This document shows, piece after piece, positions 1-8,118 of a DNA stretch of 64,000 nt. Within the stretch, counting starts at the first letter, position 1, and each line of letters opens with the position of its first letter. A program made the position numbers and the translations under genes. The stretch comes from Aequorivita capsosiphonis DSM 23843 (lineage in GTDB: Bacteria; Bacteroidota; Bacteroidia; Flavobacteriales; Flavobacteriaceae): NCBI RefSeq assembly GCF_000429125.1, contig NZ_AUBG01000015.1, forward strand, positions 1 through 64,000, read 5' to 3'. The notes below the pieces were generated by a model. The model was not told the origin of the DNA. It saw only the letters and a program-made list of their open reading frames with translations, and searched no databases.

Positions 1-91
1 ACTTTGATATCAGATCCGTATTCCACGAAAATTCCGAATCCCGAAAGTTTTATATTTAAGTGCGTGGTATTATAAGTTGGCCGTTCTACGA
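1..91. other. Window edge, no assignable gene
   Basis: Short open frames run off the left edge on both strands: plus-strand frames end at TAA near 59 and 75, and a minus-strand frame without an ATG is also open. Any of them could be the end or start of a neighbouring gene, and the 91 bases do not decide which. No RNA fold or repeat was seen. Confidence 0.3.
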
Positions 92-115
92 TTGAGCAAA
101 ATTAATGTAAGTTTG
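92..115 (+). promoter_or_regulatory. Candidate Bacteroidota promoter for the T9SS protein
   Basis: TAAGTTTG at 108-115 matches the TAnnTTTG -7 box exactly, and a TTG lies at 92-94, about 13 nt upstream, slightly closer than usual. The predicted transcript starts near 122 and gives a leader of roughly 37 nt before the ATG at 159. Confidence 0.55.
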
Positions 116-158
116 TTGTTAAAATTTTAACAAACCTAACCACAAAACCCAAACTACC

Positions 159-1313
159 ATGAAAAAAATTCTACTCGTTTGTATAACTGCTGTCTTTTCA
201 ATTGCAGGATTTGCACAGAATGTTGACAAAGAATATTCCCTTTCAGAGTATCGATCTTCAGATGATCTTGAACACGAAAGATACACTTACAATTCAGATA
301 TGCTATTGGTGGCCACTGACATTCTTCTGGAAAGTGGAATAGAAGTGAAAGACTCGCTAACCTATGACGCATCTAACAATGTCATCAAACTGGATAGACA
401 TCAACTTCTAAATGGCAGTTGGACCCTCGTTTCTTATATTGATTACACCTATGACGCGAATGGAAATCGTTTATCCCGATCAAATTACAATAGTTTTGGC
501 GGCCCCACTTTCACCTTAGGCGGAGTTTATAACTATTTTTATGAAAATAATAGACTTACTGATTGGGAGCTCCTTTTTGGCGGAACCGATTTAGCTGAAG
601 TTTGTACGCTAACGTACAATGTCGATGGCCTGCTTATTGAAGAGTTCGCCCAAGACACTTGGAATTCAGGTACTTTGGAAAACTCCTGGAAAATCGTTTA
701 CCAATACAATTTAGACGGCACATTGAATACTTCATCACAAGCATTTTGGTCCGGCTCCACGTGGGACACGGCTGGTACGGAGTGGTTCTTCTATGACGAC
801 AATAAAAACTGCATAAAATGGGACCATAAAAATGGCAATACGGTTACGAACAGAAACGAATATGAATACAATCTGGAATTTACCGTTGATCAGCTTGTTT
901 TACCCTACAATCCAGAGGATGATTCAAAAGACACAAGCCTTATTGAGATGAAGAATATGCCTATCCTCCAACATTGGTACACCGAAAATGATCTAGGTGA
1001 GTTGGTGTATGTTTGTGATTATATATATGATTATGATTTCATTGGCACTATGGGAGTTGCTGCCCAAGGCTTTCATGCAGACAATTTCAGTATGTATCCA
1101 AATCCTGCTTCAAGTTTAATTACTATTGCAAGTGACAAGGATATTATTAGAAATATTGATATCATAGATACTACGGGAAAGTTGGTGTTAAAAAAGTCCA
1201 ACTTAAACAATAAAGAAACAAACCTGGATGTATCTAATCTACAATCGGGGGTTTATTTGATGAGGTTATCAACTTCAAAAGGTATTGTTACTGAGAAGTT
1301 GATAGTACAATAG
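159..1313 (+). CDS. Secreted protein with type IX secretion C-terminal sorting domain
   Basis: This 384-aa protein starts with a classical signal peptide (MKKILLVC, hydrophobic core, cut near FAQ-N). The middle, about residues 40-290, is rich in Tyr, Asp, Asn and Trp and contains YD-repeat-like pieces such as YTYDANGNRL, which suggests beta-strand repeats. The last 75 or so residues form a type A T9SS sorting domain: SMYPNPASS, a strand region with TGKLVLKK, and a GVYLMRL plus short tail ending in KLIVQ. By family knowledge it crosses the inner membrane by Sec and the outer membrane by T9SS, and is released or anchored at the surface. The passenger function is not recognised. It is monocistronic, with its own promoter and a downstream hairpin. 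Confidence 0.85.
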   Translation: MKKILLVCITAVFSIAGFAQNVDKEYSLSEYRSSDDLEHERYTYNSDMLLVATDILLESGIEVKDSLTYDASNNVIKLDRHQLLNGSWTLVSYIDYTYDANGNRLSRSNYNSFGGPTFTLGGVYNYFYENNRLTDWELLFGGTDLAEVCTLTYNVDGLLIEEFAQDTWNSGTLENSWKIVYQYNLDGTLNTSSQAFWSGSTWDTAGTEWFFYDDNKNCIKWDHKNGNTVTNRNEYEYNLEFTVDQLVLPYNPEDDSKDTSLIEMKNMPILQHWYTENDLGELVYVCDYIYDYDFIGTMGVAAQGFHADNFSMYPNPASSLITIASDKDIIRNIDIIDTTGKLVLKKSNLNNKETNLDVSNLQSGVYLMRLSTSKGIVTEKLIVQ

Positions 1314-1387
1314 TCTAACATCCCTCAGGATCAGCGCAGTATTTATTTTAGGTATGCGCTTGGTGCGAATTAAAACTGAAAAAAAGG

Positions 1388-1426
1388 AGTCGGGTTGTGC
1401 TTTAAGCGCTTCTCGACTTACTTTTT
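1388..1426 (+). terminator. Hairpin, possible terminator of the T9SS gene
   Basis: Arms AGTCGGGTTGTGCTT and AAGCGCTTCTCGACT pair with two mismatches and two G-U pairs, and TTACTTTTT follows. It lies 75 nt after the stop codon, so it could equally be a processing or repeat element. Confidence 0.45.
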
Positions 1427-1582
1427 GGGATTCTAACAGCTGATAAACTTAGAAATGTAAAATGCATGGGCAAATCGTCTCAATTCCATAAAGTCCTATA
1501 AAACCTTTTACCAAATTTTGCTAATCAATATTTTTAAGCAATCAAAATTCTTAAGAAGAACACAATCTTAAAGGAACAATTA

Positions 1583-1612
1583 TTTTTTTGTTTTACTTTT
1601 AAAACAAAAAAA
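1583..1612 (+). promoter_or_regulatory. Perfect 13-bp inverted repeat in front of topoisomerase IB
   Basis: TTTTTTTGTTTTA at 1583-1595 and its exact complement at 1600-1612 flank a CTTT loop and end 5 nt before the ATG at 1618. The segment also holds a TTG at 1588-1590 and a near -7 box TACTTTTA at 1594-1601. It could be an operator, a leader hairpin or simply A/T-rich promoter DNA. Confidence 0.45.
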
Positions 1613-1617
1613 TAGCG

Positions 1618-2607
1618 ATGTACCACAGAAAAAGACATGGAAAGGGTTTTACCTATCAGGATAAGAAGGGCAAGACAATAAAAGATGTAGAAACGCGCGA
1701 TTGGATAAAATCGCTCGTCATTCCACCCGCTTGGACTGATGTGGAAATAGAGGAAAATAGAAAAGCCAATTTATTAGTTACCGGCCGCGATGATAAAGAC
1801 CGCAAACAATATATCTACCATCCCAACTATACCGAAAAACAAAATTCCAAAAAATTTGATCGCATCATTGATTTTGCAGATCAGTTGGAACATATGCGAC
1901 GGGTTACTGGGCAGCATTTGCGCAAACGAAAGTTAAATCGCGAAAAAGTAATGGCTACTATGTTGCGATTATTGGAGGCTGCGTTTTTCAGAGCCGGAAG
2001 TGAAACCTACTCCAAGGAAAATGAGACTTATGGTTTAACCACTTTGCGACATAAACATCTGAGTATTGAAGGCAATGAAATGATTTTTAGCTACAATGGA
2101 AAGTCTAATCAAGACCAAGAAAAACACATTGTCGATAAAAAATTAGCTAAAATAGTTCAGGAAATAGACGATATGCCGGGCTATGAGGTTTTTAAATATT
2201 TAGATGAAGACAATAATGTCATCGATGTAAAAAGCGAAGATCTCAACGCTTATATCCACGAAGTAATGGGCGAAGAATTCTCCGCCAAAGATTTTAGGAC
2301 CTGGGCTGGAACCATGATTGCCGCCATTGCTTTGGATGAGCTAGGTGTTGTGGACAAAAAGAATCAAAAATTATTGGATAAAAACATAAAGGAAGCCGTA
2401 AATCGTGTTTCGGAAAGATTGGGAAATACTCCCTCTGTTGCAAGAGGCTCCTATATAGACCCAAGAATTATTGAAGATTACACTAATGGTCGCACCTTGC
2501 ACTATTTTGAAAAGGAGATAAACACCTTGCTTAAAAAAGCCGAAAATCTTTCCAAAGATGAAATCGGAGTATTGTGTATGCTTCGGAATCGTTTGAAAAA
2601 GAAGTAA
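1618..2607 (+). CDS. DNA topoisomerase IB (poxvirus/bacterial type)
   Basis: This 329-aa enzyme relaxes supercoils through a 3'-phosphotyrosyl intermediate without ATP. The N-terminal clamp domain (about 1-100) contains IPPAWTDVEI and GRDDKDRKQYIYHP, both typical of the family. The catalytic domain shows Arg144 in TTLRHKH, a Lys near 162, Arg227 in DFRTWAGT and the nucleophile Tyr279 in RGSYIDPR. The position of the vaccinia catalytic His is Asn270 (LGNTP), which I believe is common in bacterial members. Length is normal. The ATG at 1618 is chosen because the family motif begins immediately and an inverted repeat precedes it. It stands alone; the nrd genes downstream have a separate regulatory region. 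Confidence 0.93.
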   Translation: MYHRKRHGKGFTYQDKKGKTIKDVETRDWIKSLVIPPAWTDVEIEENRKANLLVTGRDDKDRKQYIYHPNYTEKQNSKKFDRIIDFADQLEHMRRVTGQHLRKRKLNREKVMATMLRLLEAAFFRAGSETYSKENETYGLTTLRHKHLSIEGNEMIFSYNGKSNQDQEKHIVDKKLAKIVQEIDDMPGYEVFKYLDEDNNVIDVKSEDLNAYIHEVMGEEFSAKDFRTWAGTMIAAIALDELGVVDKKNQKLLDKNIKEAVNRVSERLGNTPSVARGSYIDPRIIEDYTNGRTLHYFEKEINTLLKKAENLSKDEIGVLCMLRNRLKKK

Positions 2608-2908
2608 TCAAAGAAAAATAGCTATTTCAGAAAATTAACGTGTCATTTTAGGATGCCTATCTATGCCCAGAAAAATTCAAAAGGGAATTGAAAATCGAAA
2701 GATAGTTATTTCTTATTAACATTTAAAAAACGATTTTTGACGGCTGGAACATTGCATTTTTCTAAACACTCTCACCTCCAATTCTTTCCAAATCTCACCT
2801 CATTGTTGATAAACATTTAACAACATAATGTCTTTTCATTGAAAAGACATTGATAAAATTTTCATCTTTATACCTCATTTATTTTTCTAATTTTTAGTCC
2901 TCATTCCC
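2608..2908. other. Intergenic region upstream of nrdBA
   Basis: This 301-nt stretch has no ORF. Its 3' half holds two adjacent palindromes (2805-2824 and 2827-2851). No exact TAnnTTTG box and no sequence like the enterobacterial NrdR box was found. The leader from the palindromes to the ATG is AT-rich. Confidence 0.6.
2805..2851 (+). promoter_or_regulatory. Two tandem palindromes, candidate operator of nrdBA
   Basis: At 2827-2851 the arms AATGTCTTTTCA and TGAAAAGACATT flank a single T, a perfect 12-bp dyad. Two bases upstream, 2805-2824, is a second dyad (GTTGATAAAC / ATTTAACAAC) with 8 of 10 pairs. The distal end carries a TTG (2850-2852) that could be a -33 element. The ATG of nrdB follows 57 nt later. 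Tight spacing before an RNR operon suggests a repressor site; the regulator is unknown. Confidence 0.55.
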
Positions 2909-4183
2909 ATGGAAATTACCCACGTCATAAAAAGAGATGCCACCACGAAACTCTTTCATTTACAAAAGATTACAGATGCAACCTTAAAAGCTATGATCGC
3001 TGCTAAACACGGGGGACCGGAAGACGCTCAACGCATTTCTGAAAAGGTTTACCAGGCTCTGTTGGACAGAAAAAGCCAAGACGGGAAATATATTCCAACT
3101 GTGGAAGAAGTTCAGGATTTCGTGGAAAATAAATTGATGGAAAGCGGCTTTTTTGATGTTGCTAAAGGATATATTCTCTATAGAAATCAGCAGACCCAAA
3201 AGCGAAAATTAAACATCTTTGAGAAACGTATCAATTTAAAACCTTATGAATATCCAGCACTCTATGAATATGTGCCAGCGATTCGTCATTCATATTGGAT
3301 CCATACCGAATTCAACTTTACCAGCGATATTCAGGATTTTAAAACGCGCCTTACCGATGTGGAACGTACGGCAATAAAAAATACGATGCTTGCCATTTCA
3401 CAAATTGAAGTTGCGGTAAAAAGTTTCTGGGGCGATATCTACCACAGAATGCCAAAACCTGAAATTGGTTCCGTAGGTGCAACCTTTGCAGAGAGTGAAG
3501 TTCGCCATCACGATGCGTATTCACATCTCCTTGAAATATTAGGCCTAAATGAGGAATTTCAAAACCTTAAGAAAAAACCTGTAATTATGATGCGGGTTCA
3601 CTATTTGGAAACTGCTTTAAAAAATGCCAAAAGTGAAGACAATAAAGAATACGCAGAATCTATTTTACTGTTCTCCTTATTCATTGAGCACGTTTCTCTA
3701 TTCTCGCAGTTTTTGATAATCATGGCCTTTAACAAACATAAAAATATGTTTAAAGGAATTTCAAATGTTGTGGAAGCCACTTCCAAAGAAGAGCAAATTC
3801 ACGGTGATTTTGGAATTGATATTATCAAAATCATCAAACAAGAAAATCCAGAGTGGTTTGATGAGAGTTACATTATTATGATTCAAGAAATGTGCAAGGA
3901 AGCATTTTTGGCAGAAAGCAAAATTGTGGATTGGATTTTTGAAGATGGCGAACTCGATTTCCTTCCTAAAAATGTAGTAAATGAATTTATAAAAAACCGT
4001 TTTAATAATTCCCTTGAAAGTATCGGGATAGGAAAAATATTTGATATAGACCAAAATCTCTTGATTCAAACGGAATGGTTTGACGATGAGATTATCGGCA
4101 CCAAGCACGGCGATTTTTTCGTAAAACGCTCTATCAATTACAGTAAAAGAACCCAAAGTATAACCAGTGATGACCTTTTCTAA
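2909..4183 (+). CDS. nrdB: Ribonucleotide reductase class I beta subunit with N-terminal ATP-cone
   Basis: NrdB (424 aa) holds the dimetal cofactor that starts radical chemistry in NrdA for dNTP synthesis. Residues 2 to about 95 are an ATP-cone (VIKRDATTKLFHLQKI, then VEEVQDFVENKLMESGF), normally found on NrdA. The ferritin-like core follows: first carboxylate ligand Glu167, Glu197 and His200 in ESEVRHHDAY, Tyr204 at the radical tyrosine position, Glu260 in LFIEH, Glu295 and His298 in EEQIH. Known flavobacterial relatives (Leeuwenhoekiella blandensis NrdB) use this cone for dATP inhibition by beta-tetramer formation and carry a dimanganese cofactor; applying that here is inference. The stop codon abuts the nrdA ATG, so translation is probably coupled. 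Confidence 0.95.
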   Translation: MEITHVIKRDATTKLFHLQKITDATLKAMIAAKHGGPEDAQRISEKVYQALLDRKSQDGKYIPTVEEVQDFVENKLMESGFFDVAKGYILYRNQQTQKRKLNIFEKRINLKPYEYPALYEYVPAIRHSYWIHTEFNFTSDIQDFKTRLTDVERTAIKNTMLAISQIEVAVKSFWGDIYHRMPKPEIGSVGATFAESEVRHHDAYSHLLEILGLNEEFQNLKKKPVIMMRVHYLETALKNAKSEDNKEYAESILLFSLFIEHVSLFSQFLIIMAFNKHKNMFKGISNVVEATSKEEQIHGDFGIDIIKIIKQENPEWFDESYIIMIQEMCKEAFLAESKIVDWIFEDGELDFLPKNVVNEFIKNRFNNSLESIGIGKIFDIDQNLLIQTEWFDDEIIGTKHGDFFVKRSINYSKRTQSITSDDLF

Positions 4184-5974
4184 ATGAACGATCAAAATCT
4201 AAACCTCGACACACAAACTACAGAAACAATTTCCGACAACAACAACCTTGTAAACGCTAGAAAGGAAGCGCTTCATCATACCGAAGAGAAAAAACCACAA
4301 GGCTTTGAATGGCTTACCGAGCACAGCCGAAATTTTCTAGCTTCAGGTTATCTAAGCCCTGGCGTAACTGCAGAAGAACGCATTCGTGAAATCGCCGATA
4401 GAGCCGAACAAATTTTGGGTATCCCAGGCTATTCAGACAAATTTTTTGGTTATATGTCTGAAGGATTTTTCTCATTGGCATCACCGGTTTGGTCTAATTT
4501 CGGAAAGAAAAGAGGTCTTCCTATCAGCTGCTTTGGATCGCATATTGGCGACGATATGGGGAACATTCTTTACACACAATCTGAAGTGGGAATGATGTCG
4601 AAACTTGGCGGTGGAACTTCAGGCTATTTTGGGAAAATTCGTCATCGTGGAGCTGAAGTAAAAAATAACGGACAAGCATCTGGCGCGGTTCATATTATGC
4701 AATTATTTGAATCTATGGTTGATGTTGTAAGCCAAGGTTCCGTAAGACGCGGTCGTTTTTCACCCTATTTACCAGTAGAACACCCAGATATTATGGAGTT
4801 CTTGGAAATTGGTACCGAAGGAAACCCTATTCAGGAACTTACCCACGGTGTTACTGTAACCAATGAATGGATGGAAGAAATGATTGCCGGCGACGAGGCA
4901 AAACGTTCCATCTGGGCAAAAGTACTTCAGCGAAGAGGCGAAATGGGTTATCCATATATCTTCTTTAAGGACAACGCCAACAATTCTGCAGCAGACGTTT
5001 ATAAAGACAAAGACCTTCCTATTTACGCGAGTAATCTTTGTACCGAAATAATGCTACCATCCAATGACGACTGGTCCTTTGTATGTGTACTTTCTTCAGT
5101 AAATCTATTGCATTACGATAAGTGGAAAGACACCGATGCAGTTGAAACCATGGTTTATTTTCTAGACGCAGTTATCACCGAATTTGTTGATAAATTAGAA
5201 GATTATCGCGACTCTGAAAGTAGGGAAGATAGACAAACATTTCTATTTATGGAACGCGCTTACAACTTTGCTAAAGACAACCGTGCTTTAGGTTTAGGAG
5301 TTTTAGGATGGCACTCTTTATTACAGTCCAGAATGCTTCCTTTAAACAGCGCAAAAGCATACGACTTAAACAGTGAAATCTTTAGGTTAATCAAGGAAAA
5401 ATCGTATAAAGCATCAGAAGAATTGGCTGAAAAATTTGGCGAACCAGAAGTTCTAAAAGGCTATGGAAGACGTAATGCTACGCTAAACGCGATTGCTCCT
5501 ACTACATCATCCGCTTTTATCTTAGGCCAAGTTTCGCAAGGCATTGAACCAATATGGTCCAATGTTTATGTGAAGGATATCGCCAAGATCAAAACCACTA
5601 TCAAAAATCCATTTTTGGAGCAATTGCTTGAGGAAAAAGGAATGAACACACTCGAAATATGGCGAAATATTCGCGATTACGACGGTTCTGTTCAGCATCT
5701 TAACTTTTTGACAGATGAAGAAAAAGACGTTTTTAAAACCTATTCTGAAATAGATCAAATGGATCTAATCTATCAAGCTGCAAACCGTCAAAATCATATT
5801 GACCAAGGACAATCGTTAAATATAATTGTTCATCCCGAAATGCCGGTAAAAGAGATCAACAAGATTCACGTTACTGCTTGGAAACTAGGGTTAAAATCGC
5901 TGTACTACCAACACAGTATGAATGCCGCACAAAAATTTGCACAGAAAAAGGATTGTGCTAGTTGTGAAGCGTAG
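4184..5974 (+). CDS. nrdA: Ribonucleotide reductase class I alpha subunit, cone-less short form
   Basis: NrdA (596 aa) reduces ribonucleoside diphosphates. Active-site residues are visible: Cys116 in LPISCFGS and Cys301 in SFVCVLSS form the redox pair, Asn284-Cys286-Glu288 in SNLCTEIM are the radical Cys and its partners, Tyr574-Tyr575 in SLYYQHS lie on the radical pathway, and the C-terminal tail carries CASC (591-594) for thioredoxin or glutaredoxin. At 596 residues it is much shorter than E. coli NrdA because the ATP-cone is absent; that regulatory domain is on the partner NrdB. It begins directly after the nrdB stop with no gap, and a strong terminator ends the operon. Confidence 0.95.
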   Translation: MNDQNLNLDTQTTETISDNNNLVNARKEALHHTEEKKPQGFEWLTEHSRNFLASGYLSPGVTAEERIREIADRAEQILGIPGYSDKFFGYMSEGFFSLASPVWSNFGKKRGLPISCFGSHIGDDMGNILYTQSEVGMMSKLGGGTSGYFGKIRHRGAEVKNNGQASGAVHIMQLFESMVDVVSQGSVRRGRFSPYLPVEHPDIMEFLEIGTEGNPIQELTHGVTVTNEWMEEMIAGDEAKRSIWAKVLQRRGEMGYPYIFFKDNANNSAADVYKDKDLPIYASNLCTEIMLPSNDDWSFVCVLSSVNLLHYDKWKDTDAVETMVYFLDAVITEFVDKLEDYRDSESREDRQTFLFMERAYNFAKDNRALGLGVLGWHSLLQSRMLPLNSAKAYDLNSEIFRLIKEKSYKASEELAEKFGEPEVLKGYGRRNATLNAIAPTTSSAFILGQVSQGIEPIWSNVYVKDIAKIKTTIKNPFLEQLLEEKGMNTLEIWRNIRDYDGSVQHLNFLTDEEKDVFKTYSEIDQMDLIYQAANRQNHIDQGQSLNIIVHPEMPVKEINKIHVTAWKLGLKSLYYQHSMNAAQKFAQKKDCASCEA

Positions 5975-6002
5975 GTTTTAAAAGATATTTTCTAATAGAA
6001 AA

Positions 6003-6037
6003 AACAGGTTCAATTTTGATTGAACCTGTTTTTTTTT
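6003..6037 (+). terminator. Intrinsic terminator of nrdBA
   Basis: A 12-bp perfect stem (AACAGGTTCAAT / ATTGAACCTGTT) with loop TTTG is followed by a run of T, 29 nt after the nrdA stop codon. Confidence 0.9.
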
Positions 6038-6051
6038 GAACTAGTTATTAA

Positions 6052-6081
6052 TTTCACCACAGAGGTACGGAGGACACAGAG
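6052..6081 (+). repeat. Fragment of an intergenic CACAGAGG-type repeat
   Basis: The segment TTTCACCACAGAGGTACGG and the following GGACACAGAG resemble the widespread intergenic repeat with phased CACAGAG words seen in many Bacteroidota. Only one copy occurs in this window, so the assignment rests on recall of the motif. Confidence 0.35.
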
Positions 6082-6166
6082 TCATTGGCCTATTATTTTG
6101 AAAACTGATTCATGGAATTTTCGTCTCCTTCTTGAAAATAACTAAATTTACATTCCTATATATAAT

Positions 6167-6238
6167 GGCCTCATAGTTCAACGGATAGAACAAGAGTTTC
6201 CTAAACTTTAGATCCAAGTTCGATTCTTGGTGAGGCTA
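6167..6238 (+). tRNA. tRNA-Arg (anticodon CCT)
   Basis: A full cloverleaf can be drawn: acceptor GGCCTCA / TGAGGCT (pair 1-72 is G-U), D-stem GTTC/GAAC, anticodon stem AGAGT/ACTTT with loop TTCCTAA, 4-nt variable loop, T-stem CCAAG/CTTGG with loop TTCGATT, and discriminator A. Anticodon CCT reads AGG. The 3' CCA is not encoded (CAAA follows). A near-promoter TAAATTTA lies at 6143-6150. Confidence 0.92.
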
Positions 6239-6313
6239 CAAAATAGTTGGTAGTTGATAGACTTTAGTCGGTAGTGGGTTCAGGATTTATGAGTAAGTCT
6301 AGATTGAAAAGAT

Positions 6314-6352
6314 AAAACCCGGTTCAACGTCTAATTCTACTTAAACGGGTTT
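6314..6352 (-). terminator. Possible terminator of the MFS transporter gene
   Basis: Arms AAACCCG (plus-strand left) and CGGGTTT (right) pair across a loop of about 24 nt; on the minus strand the stem ends in GGGTTTTATC. It lies about 65 nt after the transporter stop. The long loop makes it modest. Confidence 0.4.
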
Positions 6353-6417
6353 CAGCTTCTAACTCAACTTCATCTTCTTTTTCAATTTCGTCTTCGATTT
6401 CGTTTTCATGTTCCGTC

Positions 6418-7710
6418 TCACCTCTTTCCTTCACCAATCGCTCTGTTTGTCAGCATTAGACTTACAATAAAACCAATTCCTAGCAAAATTGCTCCTGCCA
6501 TATAAGTTCTTGGCCCAATCATCTTGGGGGTTTCGGCGTAAAAATCCCTGATAAAAGCGGCCAGCTGAGGACCAACAATTCCTCCAATAGACCAAGCAGT
6601 AAGAATTACGCCATAAACAACAGGCATTAATTTTGAATGGAAAACATCAAGAACATAAGATGGCATTGCGCCAAAACCACCACCATAGCATAGTAATACA
6701 TAACATACTAAACCTCCAAAGAGCCAAGGATTTGTTGTGACCATCATAAGGATAAAAACTAAAATTTGAGACCCTAGAATGAGACGAAAAACCTGGATTC
6801 TTCCAATCTTATCCGATAATCCACCCCAAATAAAACGACCAATCCCATTAAACAAAGAACTGACAGCAATAAGAGTAGCACCAGCCATGGCGAGGCTTTC
6901 AGTATTCATTGTGGCATCTTTTAGTAGCAGCAAATCTTGTATCATTGGCGATTGCAAGCTAATAAACATAATGCCAGCCGCTATATTTAGAAAAAAGACA
7001 AGCCACATTCCTAAAAATTTTGTAGATAATAAGCTCTCCTTAATGCTTAGACTCTCTTTGAATTTTTTGTTTACAGTATGCTTCACAGGAGAAGTATATC
7101 CTTCAGGAACAAAGTTCTTGGGAGGATTCTTCATACATAAACTGGCAGGAATCCCAATGGCAAGAAGTACTAACGAAATATACAAAAACACTTGCACCAT
7201 GTTGCCATCAGTCATAATTATTAAAAAAGGCGCAATAACTTTCGACATTACAAATGCACCCAAGCCAAAACCCATAACAACCATTCCGGTGATAAAACCT
7301 TTTTTATCGGGGAACCACTTGGAGACTGTGGCAACAGGAGTTACATAACCTAAACCCAGGCCTATTCCACCAACTACTCCAAAACCAATATAGAAAAGAG
7401 GCAAGCTGGCAATAAACATAGCATAAGCACTAATCAGATAACCTACAGCATAAAGTAATGCGCCCATGGCGGCTAATTTGCGGGGACCATATTTGGGAAG
7501 AAGTATTCCCCCAAAGGCGGCCGCTATTCCAAGAAATAAAATAGACAAACTAAATATCCACATGGTTTCTACATTGGTCCATCCATACTCGATACTGATT
7601 GGTTTTTGAAAAAAGCTCCAAGCATAAACAGTGCCCAACACAACCTGAAGAAGAGTTCCCATAATCGCAATAAACCAACGTTTTGAATTAGTGTTACCTA
7701 TTTTACTCAT
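6418..7710 (-). CDS. MFS transporter, oxalate/formate antiporter (OFA) family
   Basis: A 430-aa inner-membrane carrier with about 12 hydrophobic segments. The start NSKRWFIAIMGTLLQVVLGTVYAWSFF is characteristic of the OFA branch of the major facilitator superfamily, and the loop 2-3 motif appears as GILLPKYGPRKLAAMG. A second loop with GRFIWGGLSDKIGRIQVF repeats the MFS signature in the C-terminal half. The family moves small carboxylates such as oxalate, formate or pyruvate; the substrate cannot be read from sequence. It is a single gene on the minus strand. Confidence 0.85.
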   Translation of the reverse strand: MSKIGNTNSKRWFIAIMGTLLQVVLGTVYAWSFFQKPISIEYGWTNVETMWIFSLSILFLGIAAAFGGILLPKYGPRKLAAMGALLYAVGYLISAYAMFIASLPLFYIGFGVVGGIGLGLGYVTPVATVSKWFPDKKGFITGMVVMGFGLGAFVMSKVIAPFLIIMTDGNMVQVFLYISLVLLAIGIPASLCMKNPPKNFVPEGYTSPVKHTVNKKFKESLSIKESLLSTKFLGMWLVFFLNIAAGIMFISLQSPMIQDLLLLKDATMNTESLAMAGATLIAVSSLFNGIGRFIWGGLSDKIGRIQVFRLILGSQILVFILMMVTTNPWLFGGLVCYVLLCYGGGFGAMPSYVLDVFHSKLMPVVYGVILTAWSIGGIVGPQLAAFIRDFYAETPKMIGPRTYMAGAILLGIGFIVSLMLTNRAIGEGKR

Positions 7711-8118
7711 CTATTTTTAATGTTTTTTTTAACTTTTTCAATCTACATATATTTTCCTAATCTCGCTTGATTTTCCATGGTGTAAATTGAGCTCAATTTG
7801 TTTAGGTTGTGATAGAATCTGAAAGCCAATTCCAATTAGACTTTTAAATGTATTCTTAAAAATTTGAAATCCTTTTAGTTTAGTTTAGGAAGGAGAATCA
7901 AGCAACCACCGTAGCGCAAGGTTTCCTTTTATGATAACCGAAAAACCTGTAAATCAATCTTATTCCTACGCTCTGAATTAACATCCTAAGCCCGATTCCA
8001 ACAAAAGGTTTATGTGTTGTGATTTCCCTAGGAATACACTCAAGTCTTTTTTACCATAACTTTAAGTAAAAACCACATTATTTTCACTTAATTTATTCAT
8101 CTCTATATTTGATACATT
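7711..8118. other. Intergenic region between divergent genes
   Basis: This 408-nt AT-rich stretch lies between the divergently transcribed MFS gene and the SdiA-regulated-type gene. It has no plausible ORF or RNA fold. The only clear signal is the promoter box at 8104-8111; no matching box was found for the MFS gene. Confidence 0.55.
8104..8111 (+). promoter_or_regulatory. TATATTTG -7 box, implies a leaderless mRNA
   Basis: An exact TAnnTTTG box ends only 7 nt before the ATG at 8119, so transcription would begin at or within a base or two of the start codon. No TTG was seen at the -33 spacing. Confidence 0.45.

Larger units (their letters stand above)
1314..1617. other. Intergenic region, T9SS gene to topoisomerase
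   Basis: This 304-nt stretch has no convincing ORF. It holds the hairpin at 1388-1426 and, directly before the topoisomerase gene, the inverted repeat at 1583-1612. The remaining AT-rich sequence shows nothing recognisable. Confidence 0.6.

Noticed and set aside
2608-2908. Classical NrdR box before nrdBA
   Set aside because: Looked for ACACwATATATwGTGT-like pairs; the palindromes present do not match.
3761-4195. 144-codon minus-strand frame over nrdB
   Set aside because: Shadow of nrdB in the opposite strand; no start context or family features.
6779-7348. 189-codon open frame on the plus strand opposite the MFS gene
   Set aside because: It mirrors the codon structure of the real gene, has no promoter, and its translation shows no protein-like motif.
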